A DNA stretch of 64,000 nt from a virus, in the IMG/VR virus record IMGVR_UViG_3300035180_001563, positions 1 through 64,000 of that record, one strand, 5' to 3'. Positions within the stretch are counted from its first letter, which is position 1, and each line of letters starts with the position of its first letter. Below are positions 22,660-30,136 of the stretch, piece after piece. Under the pieces are notes generated by a model. The model saw nothing but the letters and a program-made list of their open reading frames with translations, was not told the DNA's origin and made no database searches. The position numbers and the translations under genes are program-made.

Positions 22660-23035
22660 CACTACCTTCTTCGAGAGCTGTAACATTTACTCTTTCTTCC
22701 TCAGATACTGGTTTCATCGTCTTTTCACAGAACTTACAAGTTACAGTTTCAGTTATTTCATTATACACCAACATATCATATGGGTGAATACATTCTTCTG
22801 TCATAACGACTCGTAATTCTGAGATTTCATCATATGTTGGTTGCATTTTTGCTCGAATTTCCATTATCTTATCTTCAAGTGGTCTAAGCAACTTGACTAA
22901 TTTTTCCATGTTATTACGTTTTCGTTCCCATGCTGTTTTTTCACTTCTAGTTGCATGATTAGAAACAGCCTCAAATATATTGCGAACCGTTGCTTGTTCA
23001 GGTGTTTCAAATTCTGGTTTCTTTACTCTTGACAT
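22637..23035 (-). CDS. Small zinc-motif protein of the replication operon
   Basis: About 132 residues from ATG 23035, with GGAG 6 nt before. A helical basic first half (ATRSEKTAWERKRNNMEKLV) precedes a C-terminal motif EECIHPYDMLVYNE...CKFCEK with three Cys and one His, likely one zinc site. Its end overlaps the start of the gp62-like gene, implying coupled translation. Function not known. Confidence 0.65.
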   Translation of the reverse strand: MSRVKKPEFETPEQATVRNIFEAVSNHATRSEKTAWERKRNNMEKLVKLLRPLEDKIMEIRAKMQPTYDEISELRVVMTEECIHPYDMLVYNEITETVTCKFCEKTMKPVSEEERVNVTALEEGSDGRHKEV

Positions 23036-23037
23036 TA

Positions 23038-23658
23038 TTAACTCCAATCATGTAAGCGACTGAATGCCTTAGCAATTGAATTGGCAGCAGTAGGAATATC
23101 ATTATTAACGTGGTTTGTTTTAGTTAAAGAATCAATTTCAAGTTGTTTTAAGCTAATTATCTTTTCTAATTGTTCCACTTTTGCAGTTAGAGCAGAGATA
23201 GAATGTTTTGATATTGTTTCCCAAAAAATTGTTACAGCTATATCAGGTTTATAGTTTGCACCATATGAATTTTTAATTGCGACTAATGGTGTTTGAGTGG
23301 TTGATGCTGTAACTAATCCGGGGTATGGAGCAATACCAACATATTGTACTGTATTTGTCTGTAAGTTATTGTCAGTATGATATGTTCGTTTATTGCGATT
23401 TACTTGTGAATCATCATTACATGCCATTTCTTGTAGTGTTTTTGATGTGAATGTTTGTTTTGATGCTGCATCTGGGTTGGAAAAAGTACTGAAACACTCA
23501 GCGTCAAACTCAGCTCTGAAAGAAGTGTTGTTTTTTTGCTCTGTTGGTTCGTAAGAAACCTTCCAATTAGCCCTATTTTCAGGGGCTTGTGATACTGGTT
23601 GCTCCATCAGAGTTACACTCCAAGGAGTAATTGTTCCATACCATTGTTCTTCTATCAT
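23038..23658 (-). CDS. Hypothetical protein between gp44 and gp62 genes
   Basis: 206 residues, AGGAG before ATG. The N-terminus EEQWYGTITPWSVTLMEQP is distinctive. The middle is polar and beta-rich. Residues about 155-185 (ISALTAKVEQLEKIISLKQL) form a coiled coil. It has no catalytic motif. The neighbouring genes are replication genes, so it may be expressed early or middle. Confidence 0.6.
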   Translation of the reverse strand: MIEEQWYGTITPWSVTLMEQPVSQAPENRANWKVSYEPTEQKNNTSFRAEFDAECFSTFSNPDAASKQTFTSKTLQEMACNDDSQVNRNKRTYHTDNNLQTNTVQYVGIAPYPGLVTASTTQTPLVAIKNSYGANYKPDIAVTIFWETISKHSISALTAKVEQLEKIISLKQLEIDSLTKTNHVNNDIPTAANSIAKAFSRLHDWS

Positions 23659-23671
23659 TATATTCTCCTAA

Positions 23672-24601
23672 TTAAAGTTGTCCGAGACGGATTAAACAAG
23701 CTGCCATACAGATTTCTGGATCAGCTGATAGTGCATGTTTATAAAGTTGTTCAGCAATGATTACAATACCTTCTTCCCATCGTTCAGTGTTTTGAAATTT
23801 CGGAGCACGAGACAAATTCTCATATAAAAATTTATATAAGTCTTCCCACTCTTCACCAGAAACATTCTCACACACCAATTCTCTAGCCGATGCCCATCTA
23901 TCTAATTGAATTAAGTCAATTAATTCAAACATATAATCACCAACTTCTCCCTGTGATGTGAGTGTTTGAAGGATTCCATTATGGGAATTTTGTTGCATCA
24001 AATGAATTATTTTACGAATGTCTGGATAACCAACAGAAACATACTTATCCAACGTCTGGAGATCGAATTTGATTTTTTCACCGATGAGAATTGTAGCGAC
24101 ATATTCAGTCACGTTATTACGATCTGCCGCTTTAAACCTGAAATGCTGACAACGAGACCGTACTGCTGGAATTATTTTATTTTCATAATTGCATGTTAAA
24201 ATAAATCTAGATACGTCAGCATATTCTTCCATAATCACTCGAAGAACAGCTTGTCCATTAGGAGTAATATAGTCCGCTTCTTCAAGTAACACTACTTTAT
24301 AATCACCCATCGCATAGGTGGTAATAAAACCTTTGATCTTTTCACGTATAACATCAACACTATTTTCATCTGAAGCATTGATAATTAAAATGTCTGTTTC
24401 ATCTATTTCACACTGAGAAATAAGAATCTTTGCTATTGTGGTTTTACCAGTTCCTTGTGTTCCCGATAATAACAAATGAGGGATTGATTTAGTTTCAACC
24501 ATCCGTGTAAACGACTGTTGTTGTTTTTCATCGTGGAATACGTATTCGTCTAAAGTCTTTGGCCTATATTTCTCCACCCAAAGTGTTTCAAGCTGTGACA
24601 T
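23672..24601 (-). CDS. 44: Sliding-clamp loader ATPase, gp44
   Basis: 309 residues, close to T4 gp44 (319). LWVEKYRPKTLDEYVF is the conserved opening. GTQGTGKTT (47-55) is Walker A, VVLLEEADY is Walker B, and VRSRCQHFRF is the SRC trans-acting arginine motif. Helical lid and collar regions follow. It acts as a tetramer with gp62 to load the gp45 clamp for replication and late transcription. Confidence 0.93.
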   Translation of the reverse strand: MSQLETLWVEKYRPKTLDEYVFHDEKQQQSFTRMVETKSIPHLLLSGTQGTGKTTIAKILISQCEIDETDILIINASDENSVDVIREKIKGFITTYAMGDYKVVLLEEADYITPNGQAVLRVIMEEYADVSRFILTCNYENKIIPAVRSRCQHFRFKAADRNNVTEYVATILIGEKIKFDLQTLDKYVSVGYPDIRKIIHLMQQNSHNGILQTLTSQGEVGDYMFELIDLIQLDRWASARELVCENVSGEEWEDLYKFLYENLSRAPKFQNTERWEEGIVIIAEQLYKHALSADPEICMAACLIRLGQL

Positions 24602-24627
24602 AAGTTAACCTCTATAATCTATGTTTA

Positions 24628-24655
24628 ATTATACTTGATTTTTTCAAAAAATCAA
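24628..24655 (-). promoter_or_regulatory. Promoter embedded in a palindrome upstream of gp44
   Basis: On the minus strand TTGATT, a 16-nt spacer and TATAAT precede the gp44 ATG by 27 nt. Bases 24635-24655 form a perfect 21-nt palindrome covering the -35 and spacer. The palindrome could act as an operator, or as a terminator for the membrane-protein gene that ends at 24659. Confidence 0.5.
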
Positions 24656-24658
24656 TAG

Positions 24659-25561
24659 TTAACTTGTTGACCTTATATCAGAGATTAATTGATTTTTTCT
24701 ATGTAACTGTTGGATGTGCTCATCGGTATCAACTGCTGGCAAATTACTATGTGTAGATTGTTTTATCTCTTCTGAGATTAACATCTTTATTTCTTCTGCT
24801 GTTAGACTAGATTCAGTATTTAACTCGACTGGTTTTTCTGGTATAACTGGTGGTGCGTTTAACAAAGCTTCCTGTTGTTCTTCTTTTCTAATTCTCAATG
24901 CGACGTTAACTCCAATCGTTAATGCTACTGCTAGTGGGTCAAATACAACAATTAATAATAATATGATATATTTGGTTGCATCATCAATGTCTTTACCAAA
25001 AGCTTTAGCTATATAAACGATCGGTCCTGTATGTGCTTGAGTTGATATTAACTGGGTACTCAGCTGTTGTATTTGACTTGTAAGTTCAGGTATACGGCTA
25101 TTGATAGTCTTAAGTTCAGGACCAAACGACTTCATTAACTGTTGTCTTCCTTTTATTGTATTTGTAGGCAGTAACTGAATTTGTTTATCAATTTCTGCTT
25201 TTCTATCGGAAAGTCTTTGCTGTTCTTGTTTTAAAAGTTCAACTTTTGTTTCAGATTGTTTGAGATTGATAGTATCAGCCTGATATCCGATAGATAGCAT
25301 ACCAAAAATACCAACCGAAGTAATAACCATCAACATTAACACAGCAACAACTAAGTAACTACGCAAAACCCACCCCAATTTTGCCCAATATCTATATAAA
25401 AAAGAAGCTGCAACTAGCTTTCCAGCTTCAAGAGATGCTCCCATAATTAATACAGGAGTCACCATTCCTTGAAATAATTGGGCTAATCCATATACACTAA
25501 AAAATGCGGCAGTTCCTGCAATTGATAGTGTAGATAAAAAGAGGATCGCAATAAAAAACAT
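24659..25561 (-). CDS. Integral membrane protein with coiled-coil loop
   Basis: 300 residues. Hydrophobic helices occur at about 1-20, 30-50 and 69-91 and again at about 195-220 (YIILLLIVVFDPLAVALTIG). Between the third and fourth lies a long coiled coil (VELLKQEQQRLSDRKAEIDKQ). A polar C-terminal tail of about 70 residues ends the chain. It would span the inner membrane with a large loop. It is known in T4-like marine phages as a hypothetical protein; a role in superinfection or membrane anchoring is speculation. Confidence 0.75.
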   Translation of the reverse strand: MFFIAILFLSTLSIAGTAAFFSVYGLAQLFQGMVTPVLIMGASLEAGKLVAASFLYRYWAKLGWVLRSYLVVAVLMLMVITSVGIFGMLSIGYQADTINLKQSETKVELLKQEQQRLSDRKAEIDKQIQLLPTNTIKGRQQLMKSFGPELKTINSRIPELTSQIQQLSTQLISTQAHTGPIVYIAKAFGKDIDDATKYIILLLIVVFDPLAVALTIGVNVALRIRKEEQQEALLNAPPVIPEKPVELNTESSLTAEEIKMLISEEIKQSTHSNLPAVDTDEHIQQLHRKNQLISDIRSTS

Positions 25562-25566
25562 ATCAG

Positions 25567-25866
25567 TTATTCTTCTCTAATTGCAATAATTTCTTTTTCG
25601 ATTGTTCTCCACACTTTATGACCATTAAATTCGATACCTTCTGTCCAACGAAGAGGTTCAATCAACACTTCCATATCAACTTCAATGTTTTCAACACGAG
25701 GGCCTGTTGCAAGAACCTTTCCCCAACGAGCACTACTGGTACTATCGCTCATGGATTTAAAAATAATGCCAGTTTCAGTTTTATTTGTAAATCCTTTTTC
25801 ATTCACATCATCTAAAAATACAAAAAGAATTGAATCTCCTATTGCTCGTAGTGTTTGCTGTTCCAT
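25567..25866 (-). CDS. 31: GroES-like co-chaperonin (gp31-type)
   Basis: 99 residues from ATG 25866 after GAGGAA. The GroES fold is visible: TLRAIGDSILFVFLDD, the GFTNKTETGIIFKS mobile-loop region, ARWGKVLATGPR, then VLIEPLRWT and KEIIAIREE. Phage gp31 replaces GroES so that host GroEL can fold the large capsid protein. Overlap with upstream and downstream frames suggests an operon. Confidence 0.85.
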   Translation of the reverse strand: MEQQTLRAIGDSILFVFLDDVNEKGFTNKTETGIIFKSMSDSTSSARWGKVLATGPRVENIEVDMEVLIEPLRWTEGIEFNGHKVWRTIEKEIIAIREE

Positions 25867-25867
25867 G

Positions 25868-26119
25868 TTATTCCTCAACTGTGGTTGTTGGTTCGGGGTT
25901 ATTTTGTGACACCTCTGTTGTCACTAAAGTGACAGGTTGAGAAGATGTTTTAACTATCTTCCGCTTAGCTCTTTTATCTAAAAAATTTTCAGGTTTCTTT
26001 ACTTCTATTAATGAAACATCTTTCACCTGTTTATCTTTTTTTCCAATCAATTGTGCCTTGATTGCAAGCATGTCAAAATCAACAGCCACCCCTCTAGCAC
26101 TCCTCACTGTTTTACCCAT
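25868..26119 (-). CDS. Small basic phage protein upstream of gp31 gene
   Basis: 83 residues from ATG 26119 (MGKTVRSARGVAVDFDML), with GGAG 7 nt before. Basic N-terminus, Lys-rich middle, and a disordered Thr/Glu tail. The SARGVAVDFDMLAIKAQ block recurs in T4-like phages as a hypothetical protein. A CATAAATA box lies 27 nt upstream. Confidence 0.65.
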   Translation of the reverse strand: MGKTVRSARGVAVDFDMLAIKAQLIGKKDKQVKDVSLIEVKKPENFLDKRAKRKIVKTSSQPVTLVTTEVSQNNPEPTTTVEE

Positions 26120-26145
26120 CTCCACTCTCCTTTTATTTTAATTAG

Positions 26146-26153
26146 TATTTATG
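26146..26153 (-). promoter_or_regulatory. Late-type promoter box CATAAATA
   Basis: Minus-strand late box 27 nt before the ATG at 26119, in the gap after the endonuclease gene. Confidence 0.5.
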
Positions 26154-26172
26154 ATATTAAATCATACATGAA

Positions 26173-27777
26173 CTACAGGGTTAACACAAACCGTTTTAAT
26201 CCACAGTCCCATATCCTGGGTATATTCTTACAATTTTCAGATTCACTCAAAGTTGGATTATATTTGGTTCCTAAAATTGATGGAAGATGTTTGTGTCTAA
26301 AATTGAATTTATGAATTCTTCTATTACCAACAACATAACGATAGTCAGGCTTAATTGTTTTATCACACACGAAACCTGTTTTTTCATACAAAGTACCATT
26401 ACTCCAACGTCGGTCAGCAAAAGTAACGATTTGGGTATACAATTCTTGTTTTTTTATATATTTTAATATTTTACCCAACCCCCCAACCACAAGAGTACTT
26501 GTAGCATACCGGTTTAACTCTAATCGACGATTACCCAACTGCTTAAATCCTGCACAAGCAACCATAACACCATCAGCAAACAAACCTATATTCAGTGAAC
26601 TTTTCCCATCCCCCATCAAATGATACTTTTCAAAAAATGGTTTTTTATCTGTAGTTACTTGTCGTATGTTGCATGCTTTTGCATAAACTTTATTACCACT
26701 AATGTTATTGAGAACATATGATATTGTATTGAATATAATATCTTTTCTGAATATCCACTCATCTTCGAATATTGTTATCAATCGAATACCAAGTTTATTA
26801 CACATGTCTAATTTATTTAAGTGATAGTTTGGTGTAATACGCTCAACACTATTACTATGCCAATATAACCCACAGTACTCAAAAGCAACTTTTTTTGAAG
26901 GTATGTACACGTCCAGTTCATATGGATATATTACGGATCGTACATTACTTTGTGCATCTGGACATATATTATAAACATACTCAAACAATTCACGTTCACC
27001 AACAGATACACTAAACCTCTTAGGTTGTATATTGTGAAATTTTAACCACCGAAGAACAGTATTCTGATCAACCTCTAAAGTTAATGCAATCTTTGATGCA
27101 GGCTGTTGATCTAATATGTGTGCTTGATATAAATAATTATAATCCTTTAATAAATCCAACACATCTGAACCGTAGTGTTTTTGCGTTTGAGAATCTACCT
27201 GATATAACTCATTCCAAAACTGTTTGTTATTATGTTTGAACACGTCTGTTTTAAAATAATTATCTTGTCCATATCGTGCAATTAAAATATTTTTTATCTT
27301 TTCAGGATTTGCTCTTAACCAAGTAACGTCTCCATATCGTTCTATATTTGTATGTCGAATCTGTTCCTTGACTTTCTCTGTTTTTCGCACATTGTCAACT
27401 CCATACAACTCCATACAAGTCTTCTGTATCTTAGTTATATTATTTTTACTTCCATATTTCAACACTTTAGTTTTCTGTATTTTTTGTTGAACGTTAACAC
27501 TTTTTCTAGAATTATCCACCCCATATTTTTCAATACAAGCTTTTTTGTATTTGTCTTTCCATGTGGGATCTTGGTTTCTACATTTAGCAGAGCAATATGT
27601 ACGATACTTTCCCAGAGAATTATCCCAGTTTACGGGATTTGAGTTACAAATTAAACACATTTGAATTGTATGTATTTGATTTATTATGTGCCATTTTCGT
27701 TGAGCTTTTTTAGCATCAATAGGCAAAAAATTTGTAAGTGTAATCAATTCTTCTTTAGGTATATTAAGATCAATCAT
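26173..27777 (-). CDS. Vsr-like homing endonuclease with GNAT-like tail (copy 2)
   Basis: 534 residues. A CLICNS...YCSAKC zinc finger (about 39-63) is followed by four YG repeats (KYGVDN, KYGSKN, LYGVDN, RYG...), then a helix-turn-helix (QPASKIALTLEVDQNTVLRW), then ELDVYIP, AFEYCGLYWHSN and GIRLITIFEDEW. The GNAT-like tail has YHLMGDGKSS, NRYATSTLVVGGLGK, TFADRRWSNG and PDYRYV. It ends RIWDCGLKRF. Its ATG overlaps the last codons of the DnaE-like gene, so it rides on that gene's translation. Confidence 0.82.
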   Translation of the reverse strand: MIDLNIPKEELITLTNFLPIDAKKAQRKWHIINQIHTIQMCLICNSNPVNWDNSLGKYRTYCSAKCRNQDPTWKDKYKKACIEKYGVDNSRKSVNVQQKIQKTKVLKYGSKNNITKIQKTCMELYGVDNVRKTEKVKEQIRHTNIERYGDVTWLRANPEKIKNILIARYGQDNYFKTDVFKHNNKQFWNELYQVDSQTQKHYGSDVLDLLKDYNYLYQAHILDQQPASKIALTLEVDQNTVLRWLKFHNIQPKRFSVSVGERELFEYVYNICPDAQSNVRSVIYPYELDVYIPSKKVAFEYCGLYWHSNSVERITPNYHLNKLDMCNKLGIRLITIFEDEWIFRKDIIFNTISYVLNNISGNKVYAKACNIRQVTTDKKPFFEKYHLMGDGKSSLNIGLFADGVMVACAGFKQLGNRRLELNRYATSTLVVGGLGKILKYIKKQELYTQIVTFADRRWSNGTLYEKTGFVCDKTIKPDYRYVVGNRRIHKFNFRHKHLPSILGTKYNPTLSESENCKNIPRIWDCGLKRFVLTL

Positions 27778-28333
27778 GAATAAAATCTTCTATGGGTAAT
27801 TGAAATTTCACACAATCAATATCATGAATTCCAATCAGATATAGTATATATGAAGAAACCGAACTTCCACGACCTACCCCCCACACCACATTATTTTGTT
27901 CAAATACATCCATAACGTAAATCATTAATCGTAAAACAGGAAATAAATTTTTTGTTTTGAATAATTTCAATTCCATTCTAGTTCGATCAATTCTTGCCTC
28001 ACTGTCAAGTGCAGTCATTCCATGAATTTCAGATTCCAAAGCCTCAACTATAAATTCCGATACGCTGATTTTGTGATATGATTTTTCAATCATCCAATCA
28101 AATTGAAGCGGTTTAATATTGGTTTTAACCTCAATTTTCTGATCGCTAGTTAACACTAAGTCGTTATATTTTTCCAAGTCACGAGTAAGTTCTGTTGTAA
28201 AAAGTGACTTTACAGGAACCCCCTGTACAATAAGTTTTTCAATTTCTAATGGAGATACAGAGATATCTCCATCGTACCACAACACTCTATCATTTAATTT
28301 TGTATTAAATAAATGTTGATCTGTAATTTCCAT
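27770..28333 (-). CDS. DnaE-like fragment protein
   Basis: 187 residues. The C-terminal segment VVWGVGRGSSVSSYILYLIG followed by HDIDCVKFQLPIEDF matches the GRGSAAGSLVAYxLGIT block of bacterial DNA polymerase III alpha palm domains. The catalytic aspartates lie outside this piece. T4-like marine phages carry such a short DnaE-like protein alongside their own family B polymerase; its role is unknown. The chain ends where the relatives end, so it is not cut by the endonuclease that follows. Confidence 0.7.
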   Translation of the reverse strand: MEITDQHLFNTKLNDRVLWYDGDISVSPLEIEKLIVQGVPVKSLFTTELTRDLEKYNDLVLTSDQKIEVKTNIKPLQFDWMIEKSYHKISVSEFIVEALESEIHGMTALDSEARIDRTRMELKLFKTKNLFPVLRLMIYVMDVFEQNNVVWGVGRGSSVSSYILYLIGIHDIDCVKFQLPIEDFIHD

Positions 28334-28667
28334 TTGATGTGTCTATGTCAGGTGTTTTTGGTGTATCAAAGTGGGGTGGAGTTGCCGGTGGAGCAATGTA
28401 TGTGGACACTTTCGGTGATTGTGAAGGTCTCGGTATAATTGGTGATTCATCAAACTGTGATTGAGGTATGGATGGACCAGCAACTACATTTCGATGTGTG
28501 TAGTTAGTTGGAATTGGATTTACTACAACTTCTTCAATTAAGTTAATTTTATCGCGAATCTTCTGCCATTGAATCGGACTTGGTGTCCAACCAGTTTCTT
28601 GCATATCTTCAACACCCTGCAACCATGATTTAAAATCTTTCAGTGAGATTGTTTCTACTTCATTCAT
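28305..28667 (-). CDS. Small conserved phage protein with proline-rich tail
   Basis: 120 residues. The first 45 (ISLKDFKSWLQGVEDMQ, then WTPSPIQWQKIRDKINLIEE) form a helical domain that I recognise as recurring in phages without known function. The rest is a Pro/Ser-rich linker. Its 3' end overlaps the DnaE-like start by 29 nt. Confidence 0.68.
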   Translation of the reverse strand: MNEVETISLKDFKSWLQGVEDMQETGWTPSPIQWQKIRDKINLIEEVVVNPIPTNYTHRNVVAGPSIPQSQFDESPIIPRPSQSPKVSTYIAPPATPPHFDTPKTPDIDTSNGNYRSTFI

Positions 28668-28681
28668 TATTATTTTCCTTT

Positions 28682-29167
28682 TTAAAAAAGATCCCCAACG
28701 ATCATTTCTTTAAGATATTTACTGTACGTATCGATGGAGGATACGCTGATCCAAAAATCAGGTGCAACTGGATGACAAAGCATTTGGTGTTTATTTAACG
28801 ATGGTCCCACGTGTTTATATTGTGGGAAATAATCTACTGGAGTTGCTTTGATCGGTGCTACTCGTGGAGATGATATACTACTTCCCATCAGCGTGTGTGT
28901 ATTTCCTGTTAATTCAGAAATTTTAACTGCATCAATTTGAGTTGTTTCAGTATCATATACAATCACAAACCAATTTGTTGGTAATGTAAAAGTAAATCCG
29001 AGAACATCCAAGACAATAGCTGGTGAATGTATTTCTTCGAGCATTGTAATTGGTGCTAGTGTAAAATCTCTTAACTCAAGATCTAGTACCCACATAAACG
29101 ATGAAGCCAAAGGAGTGTAGATACTATCTAAAATGATTGGTTTTGTATTTTCGTTATAAATTAACAT
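28682..29167 (-). CDS. Hypothetical protein conserved in T4-like marine phages
   Basis: 161 residues, AGGAAG before ATG. FTLPTNWFVIVYDTETTQID and YKHVGPSLNKHQMLCHPVAP are strongly patterned. ISVSSIDTYSKYLKEM closes the chain. A mixed alpha/beta globular protein with no catalytic motif. A good TTGATT-17-TATAAT promoter lies 24 nt upstream. Confidence 0.65.
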   Translation of the reverse strand: MLIYNENTKPIILDSIYTPLASSFMWVLDLELRDFTLAPITMLEEIHSPAIVLDVLGFTFTLPTNWFVIVYDTETTQIDAVKISELTGNTHTLMGSSISSPRVAPIKATPVDYFPQYKHVGPSLNKHQMLCHPVAPDFWISVSSIDTYSKYLKEMIVGDLF

Positions 29168-29190
29168 ATACTTCCTTATTATAGTTATTG

Positions 29191-29219
29191 ATTATACATA
29201 TATTATGGTTTATAATCAA
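29191..29219 (-). promoter_or_regulatory. Sigma70-like promoter
   Basis: On the minus strand TTGATT, a 17-nt spacer and TATAAT, 24 nt before the ATG at 29167. It is the best minus-strand -35/-10 pair seen in the window. Confidence 0.65.
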
Positions 29220-29648
29220 CTATTCATTGTGTTGTAGTACAGAAAACACTTTCTTATGACTTACTGATAAAAAATTCAATTCTTCTTGGTTTAGTGATTC
29301 TCGTAATTTACGGACAACATCATTCAAAATTGTTAACTCTTTTTCAAAAGTTAGTTTCCGTTCAAACAACACGTTCAAAAACTGTGATAGATGTATCTCA
29401 AATGTTTCAAAACTGAAATCATCTATATTATTACAATTGAAGCTATATGTATTTTTATCAATATCACATTCAAGAAAAAACACAAATTCTGAAATTTCTG
29501 GTCCAGAAAAGTTTATATCTTTTCCCAGTGGTGTAGAAAATTTATATGCAAGATATTCTCCAGACTGGAGAAATCTATCAAGACTCATTTTTTCAGCTGC
29601 TGTTAATTTTGACAATACAACTAATAAACGTAAGAATTTATTTTTCAT
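29220..29648 (-). CDS. Hypothetical helical protein
   Basis: 142 residues, MKNKFLRLLVVLSKL start, no clear ribosome site. Predominantly helical with a central acidic beta portion (FFLECDIDKNTYSFNC) and a charged coil at the end (FEKELTILNDVVRKLRESL). No family recognised. It follows a terminator and is followed by a promoter, so it may form its own unit. Confidence 0.55.
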   Translation of the reverse strand: MKNKFLRLLVVLSKLTAAEKMSLDRFLQSGEYLAYKFSTPLGKDINFSGPEISEFVFFLECDIDKNTYSFNCNNIDDFSFETFEIHLSQFLNVLFERKLTFEKELTILNDVVRKLRESLNQEELNFLSVSHKKVFSVLQHNE

Positions 29649-29660
29649 TTTGAATAAGAA

Positions 29661-29696
29661 GAGAGATATCCGATTAGTATAACCGGATATCCTCTC
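29661..29696 (-). terminator. Hairpin between structural block and hypothetical gene
   Basis: GATATCCG and CGGATATC pair around an 11-nt loop and extend with GAGAG/CTCTC after a bulge. On the minus strand it is followed by a pyrimidine-rich run (TCTCTCTTCTTATTC). It lies just below the gene ending at 29720. Confidence 0.55.
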
Positions 29697-29719
29697 AGTG
29701 TCAACTACAATATTGTCAT

Positions 29720-30136
29720 CTACGAAGTAAATACGATTATTGCTCTACCTGCAACATTGGAGATGAATGTTACTGTAACTGTATTTGCGTCGATAACATT
29801 GAAACTATCTGGAATTATCTGATGTCCAGCATCATCATACACAATGGCAATACAATCAAGTGAGTTTAAATTATGTGTAATTGTCCAAACACTAGCAGCT
29901 GGAGTTTGTGTATAATTGTAGCTTTTTGGAATCATACCACTACCCAGACCAGGAATGGTAATACCTTGAACAACACCAGAAATGCGACCAAGAACCTGGC
30001 CATCTGTTAAGGGGACGAAATCCAACTGTCTTGGTCCAGCTCCACGACGGACTGGAATTGTTTCTTGGGCCGGATCAGTAGCAACCCATGGTCTACGAGG
30101 AAGTTCAACCTGGATAAAATCTTCAAATGCGCTCAT
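29720..30136 (-). CDS. Virion-type protein (tail or neck accessory)
   Basis: 138 residues, GGGAG before ATG; the start overlaps the stop of the fibre-like gene. The N-terminal half is proline/arginine rich (FIQVELPRRPWV, IPVRRGAGPRQL). The C-terminal half VWTITHNLNSLDCIAIVYDD...IIPDSF...NTVTVTF is the beta-sandwich module also found at the end of the 42113-44812 fibre. It is probably a fibre or baseplate component. Confidence 0.65.
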   Translation of the reverse strand: MSAFEDFIQVELPRRPWVATDPAQETIPVRRGAGPRQLDFVPLTDGQVLGRISGVVQGITIPGLGSGMIPKSYNYTQTPAASVWTITHNLNSLDCIAIVYDDAGHQIIPDSFNVIDANTVTVTFISNVAGRAIIVFTS

